Source of the DNA: Sneathiella chinensis
GTDB lineage: Bacteria; Pseudomonadota; Alphaproteobacteria; Sneathiellales; Sneathiellaceae
Direction of reading: 5' to 3'
Assembly: GCF_012720115.1 (NCBI RefSeq)
Contig: NZ_VNWN01000002.1
Coordinates: 1,178,001 to 1,242,000 of the forward strand
Length of the DNA: 64,000 nt
Shown here: one piece after another, positions 33,449 to 42,570 of the stretch
Numbering within the stretch: position 1 is the first letter of the stretch
How the letters are laid out: the number at the start of each line of letters is the position of its first letter
Notes under the pieces: generated by a model
Databases searched by the model: none
Seen by the model: the letters and a program-made list of their open reading frames with translations, nothing else
Told to the model about the DNA's origin: nothing
Program-made: the position numbers and the translations under genes

Positions 33449-34552
33449 TCAGGAGAAGAGACGCTCGGGATTGAGCGCAGAAATAATGTTTTGCGGCAGT
33501 GGAGAGCTTTTCCCAAGACACAGGTCCGCTGTCAGTTGCGACAGGGCGGGGGAGGTCTGGATACCGTATCCGCCCTGACCGGCCAGCCAGAAGAAACCAT
33601 CCGCATCCGGCGCAAAGCCAACAACCGGCGATCTGTCCTTCACAAAATTGCGAAGCCCGGCCCAGCTATGCTCCACTCGTGTTACCTCAACGGTTGTGGC
33701 GGTTTCAAAGCGGTGCAGGCCTTCGGCAACGACCATGTCGTCAGGCCATGCGTCATGGGGCTCAACCGGGTCCTCGTCGGCGGGGGAGATCATCAGTTTC
33801 CCGGCCTCTGGCTTTCCGTACCAGCGTTCAGCGCCGGTGATAAACAGTGGCCAGTGTGTGATGTCATAGCCTTCCGGCGCGGGCAGCAGGATGCCGCTGC
33901 GGCGCTTTGGAACAAGCCCAACGGTCTTGACCCCGGCAAGGGTGGCAATGGCATCCGCCCAGGCGCCCGCCGCATTGATGACGATCGGGGCCTTGAAGGT
34001 TCCTGCGGGGGTCTCGGCCACCCATTCCCCGTTTTCACGGGTGAGGGTCTGGACCCGGGCATTGGTGACGATTTGCCCCTTGTTGGAGCGAACCATGCGG
34101 GCAAAGCCCTGCAGCAGGCGGTCCACGTCAATATCCTGCGCGGCACTTTCATAGGCTGCCGCAACGATCAGGTCTTCCCGGAGGATCGGGACCATCTCCA
34201 CCGCTTCGCGGGGGGTGATCCGCTCCATCCCGTCTGACCCTTCCAAATAGGCATCAAGGCTTTCCACTTCGTCCTCATGGGCAAAGTGCAGCTCGCCCCG
34301 CGGGGACAGGATGCTGTGATCGGAAACGCCTTCCGGCTCCAGAAAGAAGGGCTCCGACGCACGGTTCAGCGCGCGCAAGGTCTGGTTGCCATAATTTTTC
34401 AGGTAAATTGCGGCCGTGCGACCGGTGGAATGATAGCTGATGGTCGGCTCGGCCTCGAGCACGGTAACGGAGGCCTCTCCCGAGAGGCGGGCCGCTGCGC
34501 TGATGCCGGCAATTCCGCCGCCAATAATCAGAATATCCGTCCCTGTCGTCAT
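33449..34552 (-). CDS. FAD-dependent amine/D-amino-acid oxidoreductase (DAO family)
   Basis: Encodes 367 residues. The Rossmann FAD site TDILIIGGGIAGISAAARLS is at the N-terminus; HSTGRTAAIYLKNYGN near residue 41 is the DAO-family FAD-contact loop; VINAAGAWADAIATLAGV near residue 190 and the C-terminal FWLAGQGGYGIQTSPAL complete the fold. It resembles DadA, glycine oxidase or sarcosine-oxidase-like enzymes, so it should oxidise a C-N bond to an imine. GGGAGAAC precedes the ATG. RidA follows and a CHMI gene is upstream after 260 nt. The substrate is presumably a nitrogenous intermediate of the island. Confidence 0.88.
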   Translation of the reverse strand: MTTGTDILIIGGGIAGISAAARLSGEASVTVLEAEPTISYHSTGRTAAIYLKNYGNQTLRALNRASEPFFLEPEGVSDHSILSPRGELHFAHEDEVESLDAYLEGSDGMERITPREAVEMVPILREDLIVAAAYESAAQDIDVDRLLQGFARMVRSNKGQIVTNARVQTLTRENGEWVAETPAGTFKAPIVINAAGAWADAIATLAGVKTVGLVPKRRSGILLPAPEGYDITHWPLFITGAERWYGKPEAGKLMISPADEDPVEPHDAWPDDMVVAEGLHRFETATTVEVTRVEHSWAGLRNFVKDRSPVVGFAPDADGFFWLAGQGGYGIQTSPALSQLTADLCLGKSSPLPQNIISALNPERLFS

Positions 34553-34713
34553 CGCTTGTTCTCCCTTGTCTTAACGATGATGGTACTTAGCCTTCCTGAC
34601 CCAACCGATGGCACAAGTCAAGAGGGCCTTTTCGCCATTTAGGGGAGAGAGGGCGGATTTATTCAGTTTTTTTGGATATGGCCATTTGATGGGAAGGCTG
34701 GCATGATGGCCGC

Positions 34714-34756
34714 AAGCCCTGCCCCCAGAGGGGGCAAGAGCAAGGGCGGCAGGCTT
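34714..34756. other. GC-rich nested stem-loops in the 260-bp gap between CHMI and the FAD oxidase
   Basis: TGCCCCC-AGA-GGGGGCA (34720-34736) is a perfect 7-bp hairpin. Flanking AAGCCCTGCC and GGCAGGCTT could pair instead and exclude it. The stem follows the leftward CHMI gene and may end or attenuate transcription before the FAD oxidase. Otherwise 34553-34811 shows no gene. Confidence 0.35.
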
Positions 34757-34811
34757 GAGCGAAACGGGAGAGAAGACTTGTGCCGCTCAAGCTGCCTGTT
34801 CCTCTGTCGGC

Positions 34812-35159
34812 TTATTCCGGCAGAAGACGTTTCTTGTAGGCGACGGCATTCATGTCACGTACATCGATGCTGATACTGGTGACATCGGGAAGCAAGCTGT
34901 CCAGATGGCTGCGCACCAGTACGGAGACCTTTTCCTTCTGTTCATCGGTCCGCCCCTCCAGCAGGGAGGCGGTGATGTGCAGGAAGGTTTCCCCCGCTTT
35001 CCGCAACCGGAAATGATCATAGGGGATGGCCCGAACCTTGATGTCGTCCGGGTTCATGACACCGCTTTCACAGGCGGCCGTGAAGACCGTCTCCATGATC
35101 GCGGTGACATCGGCCGATGCCTCAATCTCGCGGGAATATTCCAGAACAAAATGCGGCAT
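34812..35159 (-). CDS. 5-carboxymethyl-2-hydroxymuconate isomerase-like protein (CHMI family)
   Basis: Encodes 115 residues, close to HpcD/CHMI (about 126). The N-terminal Pro (after Met removal) in MPHFVLEYSREIE is the tautomerase-superfamily catalytic base. RAIPYDHFRLRKAGETFLHI near residue 43 and LLEGRTDEQKEKVSVLV near residue 66 match CHMI. The classical role is keto-enol isomerisation of a ring-cleavage product in homoprotocatechuate breakdown. Here no HPA ring-cleavage partners are present, so the true substrate may be another unsaturated keto acid. It is 9 nt downstream of the GS-like gene, with AGGAAA before the ATG. Confidence 0.85.
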   Translation of the reverse strand: MPHFVLEYSREIEASADVTAIMETVFTAACESGVMNPDDIKVRAIPYDHFRLRKAGETFLHITASLLEGRTDEQKEKVSVLVRSHLDSLLPDVTSISIDVRDMNAVAYKKRLLPE

Positions 35160-35168
35160 GTGGGTTTC

Positions 35169-36632
35169 CTAGAACAGGGAGAAGTATTCGCGCTCTTCCC
35201 ACTCGGATACGGTGGTCAGATAGCGGTTCCATTCTGCTTCCTTCAGGGTGCAGAGATAGTTGACGAAATCCTGTCCAAGCTCACGGGCATAAAAGCCGCC
35301 GTTGCGGAACGCGTTCAGCGCCTCGATCAGGCTGGCAGGCAGGGTTTCCGCTTCGCTGTCATAGGGGTTGGCAACCGGGGCCGGGGCTTCCAGTTTCCGG
35401 TTCAGGCCGTCCATGCCACTGAGAATCTGGGAGGCCAGATACAGATAGGGGTTTGCCGCCGGTTCACCGATCCGGTTTTCAATCCGGCTGGCCGGATCGC
35501 CCGGGTTGGCAAGACAGCGGATCATGGCGCCCCGGTTATCGCGGCCCCACTGGATCCGGTCCGGTGCCAGTGTGAACGGACGATAGCGCTTGTATCCGTT
35601 GATGGTCGGTGTGGACAGGATGCAGCTTTCCTTGGCATGGGCCAGAAGGCCGGCAATCCACTGCCGTCCCAGTTCGGAAATGGGTGCGCCCGGTTCAGGC
35701 GTAAAGACGTTCTTGCCGTTTTCCAGACTGACCAGAGACTGGTGCAGATGCCAACCGCTGGCCATGGATTCGGCAAAGCGGGGGCGGCACATGAAGGTCG
35801 CATGCAGACCGCTGCGGCTGCAGACCTGTTTCACCATGGACCGGAAGGCCACCATATTGTCGGCCTGCTGCAGGGCAGGGGCGGGATCAAAGGTGACTTC
35901 GCACTGGCTGGGGCCAAACTCGACTTCAAGTGAGCGCACTGGCAGGCCAAGTGCCTGTCCGTTCCGCCGGATCAGGTCGAAGATGTCTTCCATCTGGTCG
36001 TACCGGTCTTCGGTCAGGTACTGATAACCCTGCGAGATGAGGCCTGTCTTGGGCGGGGTGCCCGGCTGTCCCGCATCGCTGAGGGCAAGCGGGTTGTCTT
36101 CCATGGTGAAGACATGGAATTCCACTTCCAGACCGGCAATGAATTCCAGGCCCATGTCGTTCAGACGGGACTGGGCTTTCTGCAGGATGGAACGGGTTGA
36201 AATATTGACCGGGCGTCCATCGGCGTGGTGCAGGTCCGCCAGCAACCAGCCGGTATGCGGTGACCACGGCAGAATGCGGAAGGAGGACGGATCCGGAAGC
36301 ATCAGAACATCGCTGGCGCCGGTCATCTCTCCGGCACCAAAGCCGGCATCTTCCTGCCAGACCGGGAAAACTGTCCGGTGGGAGGTATCTTTCAGAAGCA
36401 TGGTCGACGTCATGGTGATACCGCTTTCAAGGGCGGATTTCAGGGCGTCAACAACCACGGTCTTGCCACGCAGGATACCGTGCTGGTCTACGAAGGAGAC
36501 ACGGATCACTTCGAGATCGTTATCCTTCGCCATTTTCAGGGCGTTTTCCGCAGCTTCAAACTGGGCGTCGGTCCACAGGTTGTGGCGCGCCGCAAAGCCC
36601 CGCTGGCGGTCGTTTTTGGAAATGCTTGTCAT
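35169..36632 (-). CDS. Glutamine-synthetase-family ligase (gamma-glutamyl amide synthetase-like)
   Basis: Encodes 487 residues. Catalytic landmarks: GLEVEFHVFT near residue 144 (first metal Glu), EVEFGPSQCEVTFDP near residue 235 (metal Glu pair), SGWHLHQSL near residue 291 (ATP-site His), TINGYKRYRPF near residue 342 and RIENRIGEPAANPYLYLASQ near residue 391. It is a divergent GS of the amine-conjugating type, like gamma-glutamylanilide or gamma-glutamylpolyamine synthetases, rather than a nitrogen-assimilating GlnA: it lacks the adenylylation loop signature. In aniline degradation such an enzyme activates the substrate for a Rieske dioxygenase, and a Rieske gene lies immediately upstream here. 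Confidence 0.87.
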   Translation of the reverse strand: MTSISKNDRQRGFAARHNLWTDAQFEAAENALKMAKDNDLEVIRVSFVDQHGILRGKTVVVDALKSALESGITMTSTMLLKDTSHRTVFPVWQEDAGFGAGEMTGASDVLMLPDPSSFRILPWSPHTGWLLADLHHADGRPVNISTRSILQKAQSRLNDMGLEFIAGLEVEFHVFTMEDNPLALSDAGQPGTPPKTGLISQGYQYLTEDRYDQMEDIFDLIRRNGQALGLPVRSLEVEFGPSQCEVTFDPAPALQQADNMVAFRSMVKQVCSRSGLHATFMCRPRFAESMASGWHLHQSLVSLENGKNVFTPEPGAPISELGRQWIAGLLAHAKESCILSTPTINGYKRYRPFTLAPDRIQWGRDNRGAMIRCLANPGDPASRIENRIGEPAANPYLYLASQILSGMDGLNRKLEAPAPVANPYDSEAETLPASLIEALNAFRNGGFYARELGQDFVNYLCTLKEAEWNRYLTTVSEWEEREYFSLF

Positions 36633-36689
36633 AATGCTTCTCCGTGGAGTGAAAAACCGGGGGCGCGGCGGCGCCCCCGGACATGAGGA

Positions 36690-38012
36690 TCAGAGTTTTG
36701 CGTCCCACTCGCAGGCAGCGCGGCGCTGGGCGTCGCGTTCCTTCCACGCCTCTTCCCACTGTTCGGAAGGTGCAATGGCGTCGACGGCAATCGGACCCTT
36801 GATTTCCTTGGCTTTCTCGGCGTCCACATGCAGCGGAAGCTGGCTGCGATCGCCGCCTTCAGCGACAATGGCCATTGCCTTGCGCAGCTTGCGACGGTGC
36901 TGGATGATCGCCTTGTCCGTTGTGCCCAGATGCTCGTTGGTACGATCCTGAATGGGACCCATGGATTCGCAGGCCCACTGGTCATGCACGTTGATGTCCA
37001 GTCCCATACCGGTATAGGTGAGCGTTTCCTGCTCTTCGCGGTTGTAGCCGTAGTCGTTCCGCTTGTTGCGGATCGGGGCATATTCGGGAAGGGTATGCTC
37101 TTTAATACGCTGGGCGCGCATGGTTTCCTTGTCAACCGGCTGACCAAAGCTGGTGAACATGGAGAACCAGTAGCAGTTTTCATCATCAATCGGGACATGC
37201 CACTGGGTGATGGTCATCTCGTTGGACATGGGAATGGTGATGGCGCACGGGAACACCTGGTTGGTGAGGCGAACGTGGCTGCTGCCGTTGTTCAGGTCAC
37301 GCAGGGCAATGATGCGCATGCCGTAGTCCGTATCCTCGACCTTGATTTCCGGCTGCGGGAATTCGCGCAGGACCTTGGTCATCGGCATTTCGGAATCAGC
37401 GGCGGTATCGCGGAACTGCTTGCCATAGCTGTCCTTCGGGTCTTCGTCCTGAAGGAAGCGGTGCAGGAAGGATGCGTGTGCAGGGTCAATCCCGACTTCC
37501 AGAGCCTGCAGCCAGTTGCATTCCCACAGTCCCTTGAAGGAGAAGACGTGGCTTTCCGGTGCGTTGAAGCAGTCGAAGGCCGGGAAGGCGGGCGGCTCGC
37601 CGCTGCCAAGATAGGCAAAGATGATGCCGTTGGCTTCCTTGACCGGGTAGGAATTGATCTTGATGTTCTTGTGCATTGTGGAACCGTTCGGCTCACCCGG
37701 CTGCTCGGTGCACTGCCCGGATTCGTCGAATTTCCAGCCGTGGAACGGGCAGCGGATGCCCCCTTCCTCGACCCGGCCAAAGCACATGTCTGCGCCGCGG
37801 TGAGGGCAATGACGGTCCATCAGGACCAGTTCGTCATTCTCGTTGCGGAACAGGGCCAGTTTCTCGCCAAGAAGGTTGACGGGAACCACCGGGCGATCCT
37901 GCTCCAGTTCTTCGGTGAGGGCAGCAGGCATCCAGTACTGGCGCAGCATGTCACCGCCGGGAGTACCAGCGCCTACGCGGGTGAGTTCGTCATTCTTTTC
38001 CTGACTCATCAT
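36690..38012 (-). CDS. Rieske non-heme iron oxygenase, alpha subunit (phthalate-4,5-dioxygenase-like)
   Basis: Encodes 440 residues. The Rieske [2Fe-2S] ligands are Cys69-His71 (HCPHRGADMC) and Cys88-His91 (RCPFHGWKF). The mononuclear iron site is in ALEVGIDPAHASFLHRFL near residue 175. The absence of a beta-subunit gene and the overall sequence put it with the alpha3 group (phthalate 4,5-dioxygenase, vanillate demethylase). It hydroxylates or demethylates an aromatic or N-containing substrate using electrons from the adjacent reductase and ferredoxin. GGAGGATA precedes the double ATG. It heads a run of catabolic genes. Confidence 0.92.
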   Translation of the reverse strand: MMSQEKNDELTRVGAGTPGGDMLRQYWMPAALTEELEQDRPVVPVNLLGEKLALFRNENDELVLMDRHCPHRGADMCFGRVEEGGIRCPFHGWKFDESGQCTEQPGEPNGSTMHKNIKINSYPVKEANGIIFAYLGSGEPPAFPAFDCFNAPESHVFSFKGLWECNWLQALEVGIDPAHASFLHRFLQDEDPKDSYGKQFRDTAADSEMPMTKVLREFPQPEIKVEDTDYGMRIIALRDLNNGSSHVRLTNQVFPCAITIPMSNEMTITQWHVPIDDENCYWFSMFTSFGQPVDKETMRAQRIKEHTLPEYAPIRNKRNDYGYNREEQETLTYTGMGLDINVHDQWACESMGPIQDRTNEHLGTTDKAIIQHRRKLRKAMAIVAEGGDRSQLPLHVDAEKAKEIKGPIAVDAIAPSEQWEEAWKERDAQRRAACEWDAKL

Positions 38013-38061
38013 GATAGATATCCTCCAGATTCTTATGGGTGCAGCAGTTGTGCGTTGAAAA

Positions 38062-39309
38062 TCAGCCGAAGTCTTTCAACTTGATATTCACGTCCCGTGC
38101 TGCGTCTTTGGGTAACTTTATGCGTTGGGTGACAAGGCGACGGGCGGCGATGTGATCGATGGCCCGATTGACGGAATCGACCCGTACCAGTTCTTCGCCT
38201 TGATAGTAGAGAAGTGAGAAACGGCCGCTTTCCATTTCCCCGCGGCAGACAATGTCATCTGCATCAAGGGCGGTGCCGACCATTTGCAATTTGACGTCCA
38301 GTTGGTCGGACCAGAACCACGGCGCCACCTGTTCCGGGATGTCGTTTCCGGTCAGTCGGGCGGCGATGATCTTGGCCTGATCCACGGCGTTCTGGACAGA
38401 TTCCGTGCGGGATGTGTTCTGCTCATGGGGAAGCTGCCATGCGGCGCAGTCCCCGGCGGCGGAAATTTCCGGACAGGAGGTAAGGGCCTCGCGGTTGACC
38501 AGAATGCCGTTGTCGCAGTCCAGCCCGATCAGGCGGGCAAGGCCGTCGTTGACCTCGGCGCCGATGCCAACAACAACAAGGTCGGCTTCGCGGCTGTCGC
38601 CATTGCTGAAGTCCACGATCTTGCGGCCATCGGTCTGTTGGCGGATGCCGGAAATTTGTGTGCCGAACAGGAACGCGGTGCCGTTTTCCTTGTGACGGTT
38701 GGTCAGGAAATCGGACATCATGGTTGGGAACAGGCGGGCAAGGACCCGGTCCTGTGCTTCAACTACGGTGACGGACTTGCCAAGTTTGCCAGCGGTTGCG
38801 GCCACTTCAAGGCCGATAAAGCCAGCGCCGGCAATCACCACGTCGCGGGCGGTTTCAAGGCGCGCTTTCATTTGCTCGGCATCCTCGATGGTTCTGAGGG
38901 TCAGAACACCGTCAAGGTCGCCGCCGGGAACCGGCAGCTGCCGGGCGCGGGCACCCGTGGCAATCACAAGATGATCATAGGTCAGGCTGTCCGGCAGGGA
39001 CGTGCCAGCCTGTGCGCCAGGAGCGGCCCGCAGGTCCAGCCGACGGGTGTCCGCGTCGATGCAGTGTACATGAGTGGCGCTCAGCAGTTCGATCCCGCGA
39101 GACGCATAGTAATCCGGGCTGCGCAGGGCCAGACCATCGGCGTTGACGCTGTCCGCCAGATAGGCTTTGGACAGGGGCGGCCGCTGATAGGGCAGGGTTG
39201 CCTCGCCGTGGATCAGGTGGATCGGGGCGTCATACCCCAGATCCCGAAGGGAGGCGGCAACCTGAACGCCCGCATGGGACGCCCCGATGATGCAAACGCC
39301 GTGTGTCAT
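38062..39309 (-). CDS. FAD-dependent ferredoxin reductase
   Basis: Encodes 415 residues, like the putidaredoxin/rubredoxin-reductase family of oxygenase electron-transfer chains. FAD site: VCIIGASHAGVQVAASLRDL at the N-terminus; NAD site: VVIAGAGFIGLEVAATAGKL near residue 145; second FAD motif: EISAAGDCAAW near residue 265. Starting at ATG 39309 gives a 4-nt ATGA overlap with the ferredoxin stop; an in-frame ATG 9 nt upstream is an alternative. It passes electrons from NAD(P)H to the ferredoxin encoded just before it, and on to the Rieske oxygenase. Confidence 0.92.
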   Translation of the reverse strand: MTHGVCIIGASHAGVQVAASLRDLGYDAPIHLIHGEATLPYQRPPLSKAYLADSVNADGLALRSPDYYASRGIELLSATHVHCIDADTRRLDLRAAPGAQAGTSLPDSLTYDHLVIATGARARQLPVPGGDLDGVLTLRTIEDAEQMKARLETARDVVIAGAGFIGLEVAATAGKLGKSVTVVEAQDRVLARLFPTMMSDFLTNRHKENGTAFLFGTQISGIRQQTDGRKIVDFSNGDSREADLVVVGIGAEVNDGLARLIGLDCDNGILVNREALTSCPEISAAGDCAAWQLPHEQNTSRTESVQNAVDQAKIIAARLTGNDIPEQVAPWFWSDQLDVKLQMVGTALDADDIVCRGEMESGRFSLLYYQGEELVRVDSVNRAIDHIAARRLVTQRIKLPKDAARDVNIKLKDFG

Positions 39310-39641
39310 GACTGGCATTCCGGGACGTCGAATGTGTGGCCGTCCATGTCTGCGGTGACAACAATCTGGCAGCTCAGGCGGCTTTCCGGGCGACGCTCGG
39401 CGGCGGTTTCACCCAGCATTTCCTGTTCTTCCTCGGACGCGGTGCCGGTCAGGTTCGCGCTTTCGGCGGGAACATAGATGTGGCAGGTGGCGCACATGCA
39501 GCTTCCGCCGCATTCGGCTTCGATGCCGTCCACATTGTTGAAGATGGCTGCCTGCATGACACTCTGTCCGACAGGGGCTTCGATTTCCTTGATGGCACCA
39601 GAGGGCTGCTTGAAGGAGATTTTTACAGTGTTTTTGGTCAT
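39306..39641 (-). CDS. [2Fe-2S] ferredoxin, adrenodoxin type
   Basis: Encodes 111 residues from ATG 39641 (a TTG at 39650 in the same frame is less likely). The cluster ligands follow the C-x5-C-x2-C...C pattern: ECGGSCMCATCHIYV near residue 42 and RLSCQIVVTADMDG near residue 89. The acidic SEEEQEMLGETA segment is the usual partner-docking helix. It is the electron carrier between reductase and Rieske oxygenase. The TRAP large permease gene ends 46 nt upstream. Confidence 0.94.
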   Translation of the reverse strand: MTKNTVKISFKQPSGAIKEIEAPVGQSVMQAAIFNNVDGIEAECGGSCMCATCHIYVPAESANLTGTASEEEQEMLGETAAERRPESRLSCQIVVTADMDGHTFDVPECQS

Positions 39642-39686
39642 AATATTCAATCCGATAGAATGTTTTTGTGATCAGGGCGGGTCGCG

Positions 39687-40979
39687 TCAGAGCAGGCTCG
39701 GCAGGAATAGCGAGATTGCCGGGAAGGACACGAGGATGATCAGGCGAACGATGTCCGCCAGGACAAAGGGAATGACACCGACCATGGCATCGTTGAGCTT
39801 CAATCCTTTTGCAGCACTTTTCACCACAAACAGGTTCATGCCGACCGGCGGTGAAATCAAGCCGGTTTCCACGGTGACCACGGCGATAATGCCGAACCAG
39901 ATCGGGTCGTAGCCGCTGGCCATGATCAGGGGATAAAAGATCGGCACGGTCAGCAGGATCATGGCAAGGCTTTCCAGAAAACAGCCCATGATCACATAGA
40001 ACACGATAATGGCGGCCATCACCTGCCAGGGTTTCAACTCGTAAACTTCGATCAGGTTCACCATCTCGAAGGAAATCTGGCTGACGGACAGCAGGAAGCC
40101 AAAGACCTCGGCGCCGATCAGGATGATGAAGATGGTGGCGGTAACAGCCACGGTTTCAATAACGGCCGCACGGAAGTCGGCCCATGTGAGGCCGCGCCAG
40201 ATGGCAAAGACGAGGGCAAGACCGGCGCCCACACCGCCCGCTTCGGTCGGGGAGAACAGACCGGCATACAGGCCGCCCATCACCAGACCGAACAGCAGGG
40301 CCACCGGGGCAAACTGCTTCAGGGCGGTGGCAAGGGTGGTGCCGGGTTCCGGCAACTGGTCACCTGTCGGGCGCCAGCGGCGGGCCATGATGGACACAGT
40401 GATCAGATAGAGCAGATAGGCGAGCAAACCGGGCAGGAAGCCGGCAAGGAACATATCGCCCACGGATTGTTCCGTAATGAGAGCGTAAAGCAGTAGGGCC
40501 ACAGACGGCGGGATCATGATGCCGAGTGTTCCGCCAGCCGCAAGAGAACCGGCGGCAAGACGCGGGTTATAACCTTGACGGATCATTTCCGGGTAGGCAA
40601 CGCGGGTCATGGTGGACGCGGTGGCCAGAGAGGAGCCGGAAATGGCAGAGAAGGCCGCACTACTGGTTACCGCTGCCAGAGCCAGACTGCCGTTCCAGCC
40701 CTTGGTGAAGTAGCGGGCAGAGTCGAACAGGTCCTTTGAAAACCCGGCGCGGGCCGCCAGACTTCCCATCAGAAGGAACATTGGAATCAGCGTGAAGGAG
40801 TAGTTGGAGGCAGTTTCAAACGCGGCTGTTTCAAGAACATTGAGAGCCGGTTCTGCACCCACGATGGCGGCAAAACCACCGGCACCGACAATGATCATTG
40901 CCAGCCCGACAGGGCAGCCCAGGGCGAGCAGAACCAATATGACCCCCATACCAATGAGGCCAATCATTAATGGATCCAT
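39687..40979 (-). CDS. dctM: TRAP transporter large permease (DctM family), system 3
   Basis: Encodes 430 residues with about twelve helices. Motifs: SSAAFSAISGSSLATASTMT near residue 105, LAAGGTLGIMIPPSVALLLY near residue 145, AGLFSPTEAGGVGAGLA near residue 242 and GLISPPVGMNLFVVKSAAK near residue 376. It forms an uptake system with the two genes just upstream on the same strand and probably imports the substrate of the Rieske island. It starts 12 nt after dctQ. Confidence 0.93.
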   Translation of the reverse strand: MDPLMIGLIGMGVILVLLALGCPVGLAMIIVGAGGFAAIVGAEPALNVLETAAFETASNYSFTLIPMFLLMGSLAARAGFSKDLFDSARYFTKGWNGSLALAAVTSSAAFSAISGSSLATASTMTRVAYPEMIRQGYNPRLAAGSLAAGGTLGIMIPPSVALLLYALITEQSVGDMFLAGFLPGLLAYLLYLITVSIMARRWRPTGDQLPEPGTTLATALKQFAPVALLFGLVMGGLYAGLFSPTEAGGVGAGLALVFAIWRGLTWADFRAAVIETVAVTATIFIILIGAEVFGFLLSVSQISFEMVNLIEVYELKPWQVMAAIIVFYVIMGCFLESLAMILLTVPIFYPLIMASGYDPIWFGIIAVVTVETGLISPPVGMNLFVVKSAAKGLKLNDAMVGVIPFVLADIVRLIILVSFPAISLFLPSLL

Positions 40980-40991
40980 GGGAAAAGTTCC

Positions 40992-41480
40992 TTAACTGTC
41001 TGAGACTTCAGGCCTTCTTGGGCGAAGGGCCAGCCAGATGCCGGTCAGGGCGATGCAGATGCTGCATACGGTGAGGACGGCATAAATGGTATACAGGGGA
41101 ATGCCGAGATCTTGTGATTTGTCGCCTCGCGCAAACATGGTCAGTGTCTGATGGGAAAACAGCCATCCGACGACACAGGCAAAGGCGGCAAGCAGAAGAT
41201 CCCAGATGCGTTCCAGTGTCCGCCGTACGGTGGCGGGCAAGGAGCCGATTACAAGATCGACACTCACCAGGCCGCTGATCGCTGCGCGGGGCAGCGATGC
41301 AAAGACCATGATGACAAGCGCGTAACTTGCCAGCTCGATAGCCCCGGGGATGAGCAGATTGACCACACCCCCGGTGACATCGAATATGACACGTCCGATG
41401 ACGCTTGATACAACGATGAACAGCATGCCGATCAACGCCGTATAGGCGATCTTGTCAAAGATGTTGATAAGACGCTCCAC
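40992..41480 (-). CDS. dctQ: TRAP transporter small permease (DctQ family), system 3
   Basis: Encodes 162 residues with four hydrophobic helices and the DctQ segment GRVIFDVTGGVVNLLIPGAI near residue 28. SGLVSVDLVIGSLPATVRR near residue 69 is the typical short cytoplasmic loop. It sits 14 nt after dctP and 12 nt before dctM, so the three genes form one transcript with no hairpin between them, unlike the other binding-protein operons in this window. Confidence 0.9.
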   Translation of the reverse strand: MERLINIFDKIAYTALIGMLFIVVSSVIGRVIFDVTGGVVNLLIPGAIELASYALVIMVFASLPRAAISGLVSVDLVIGSLPATVRRTLERIWDLLLAAFACVVGWLFSHQTLTMFARGDKSQDLGIPLYTIYAVLTVCSICIALTGIWLALRPRRPEVSDS

Positions 41481-41494
41481 GTCATCCTCTCCGT

Positions 41495-42529
41495 TTAGTT
41501 AAGCTCGGTACGGCATTCTGCGATATAGCCCTTAACCTTGTTATAGGTTTCGGTGCCAGGCAGGTTCTTACCGTCCAGTTCAGCCAGATAGCCTTTTGTG
41601 ACTTCGTCGGCCACAGCTTCCCAGCGTTTCCGCTCTTCCGGGGCGATGATGTTGATCTGGCCGCCTTCTTCCTTGATCTTGGCAAGGCCAACTTCGTCCG
41701 CAGCGTCATACCCGCCGCCGGCGATGACGGACCATTCCATACCGGAGTTGTCGTCGATAACCTTTTTCAGGTCATCCGGCAGAGAGTCGTACTTGGCTTT
41801 GTTCATGGTGGTGACAAAGGCAAGAGAGTAGAAACCGAAGTCTGTGTGCTGCTTGGACACTTCATAGGCGCGGAAGCTGTTTACAGCGGACCATGGCAGC
41901 ATGTAGCCATCGATTACGCCGCGCTGAACGTTGGCATAGATTTCCGGTGCAGGCATACCAACCGGCTCGGCGCCCAGTTCTGTCAGCAGACCACCGATCA
42001 CTTCGGTCGGACGGCGGATTTTCAGGCCCTTCAGGTCATCCAGAGTGGTGACTGCGGTGTCCTTGGTGTGCAGGTGTCCCGGGCTGTGTGTGTGAACGTA
42101 GAGAACTTTTGTTTCCTTGTACTCTTCATCCAGGGCGCCGCTTTCATACAGCTTCTGGAAAGCACAGGAGCCAACAGCACCGGTGTCAAACAGGTTCGGA
42201 AGTTCCATGATCTGGCTGAGAGGGAAGCGGCCAGCGGTATAGCCCTGCACTGTCCAGGCGATGTCGGCAATGCCGTTCTTGGCGTTGTCGTAGCCTGCGG
42301 GGGCCTTACCCAGTGTCTGGGCCGGGAAAACGGTGACCTTGATGCGGCCTTCGGACTGTTCTTCAACAGCTTTTTTCCATGCCATGAACATCTTGTCGTT
42401 CTGCCAGCTGTTCTGTGGCATGAAGTGCGCCAGGCGAAGTTTGACGTCTGCGGCCTGCGCGGAAACCGCACCGGCAACCAGACCACCCGCCAAGGCGATG
42501 GATGCAATCGTTTTTAAGGTTTTACTCAT
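41495..42529 (-). CDS. dctP: TRAP transporter substrate-binding protein (DctP family), system 3
   Basis: Encodes 344 residues with a signal peptide (MSKTLKTIASIALAGGLVAG, cleavage near AQAADVK). DctP motifs: LRLAHFMPQNSWQNDKMF near residue 32, the ligand Arg in LDDLKGLKIRRPTEV near residue 168, and PAPEIYANVQRGVIDGYMLP near residue 195. It is the first gene of the long leftward catabolic operon and faces the IclR gene across 174 bp, so its expression is probably IclR-controlled. Confidence 0.93.
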   Translation of the reverse strand: MSKTLKTIASIALAGGLVAGAVSAQAADVKLRLAHFMPQNSWQNDKMFMAWKKAVEEQSEGRIKVTVFPAQTLGKAPAGYDNAKNGIADIAWTVQGYTAGRFPLSQIMELPNLFDTGAVGSCAFQKLYESGALDEEYKETKVLYVHTHSPGHLHTKDTAVTTLDDLKGLKIRRPTEVIGGLLTELGAEPVGMPAPEIYANVQRGVIDGYMLPWSAVNSFRAYEVSKQHTDFGFYSLAFVTTMNKAKYDSLPDDLKKVIDDNSGMEWSVIAGGGYDAADEVGLAKIKEEGGQINIIAPEERKRWEAVADEVTKGYLAELDGKNLPGTETYNKVKGYIAECRTELN

Positions 42530-42570
42530 TACGAACCTCTCTGCTCAGTTGTTTAAAGAACCTTATTGAT

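Noticed and set aside
34812-35159. Homoprotocatechuate (HPA) degradation as the function of the Rieske island.
   Set aside because: Only a CHMI-like protein is present; the ring-cleavage dioxygenase, dehydrogenase and hydratase of that pathway are absent.
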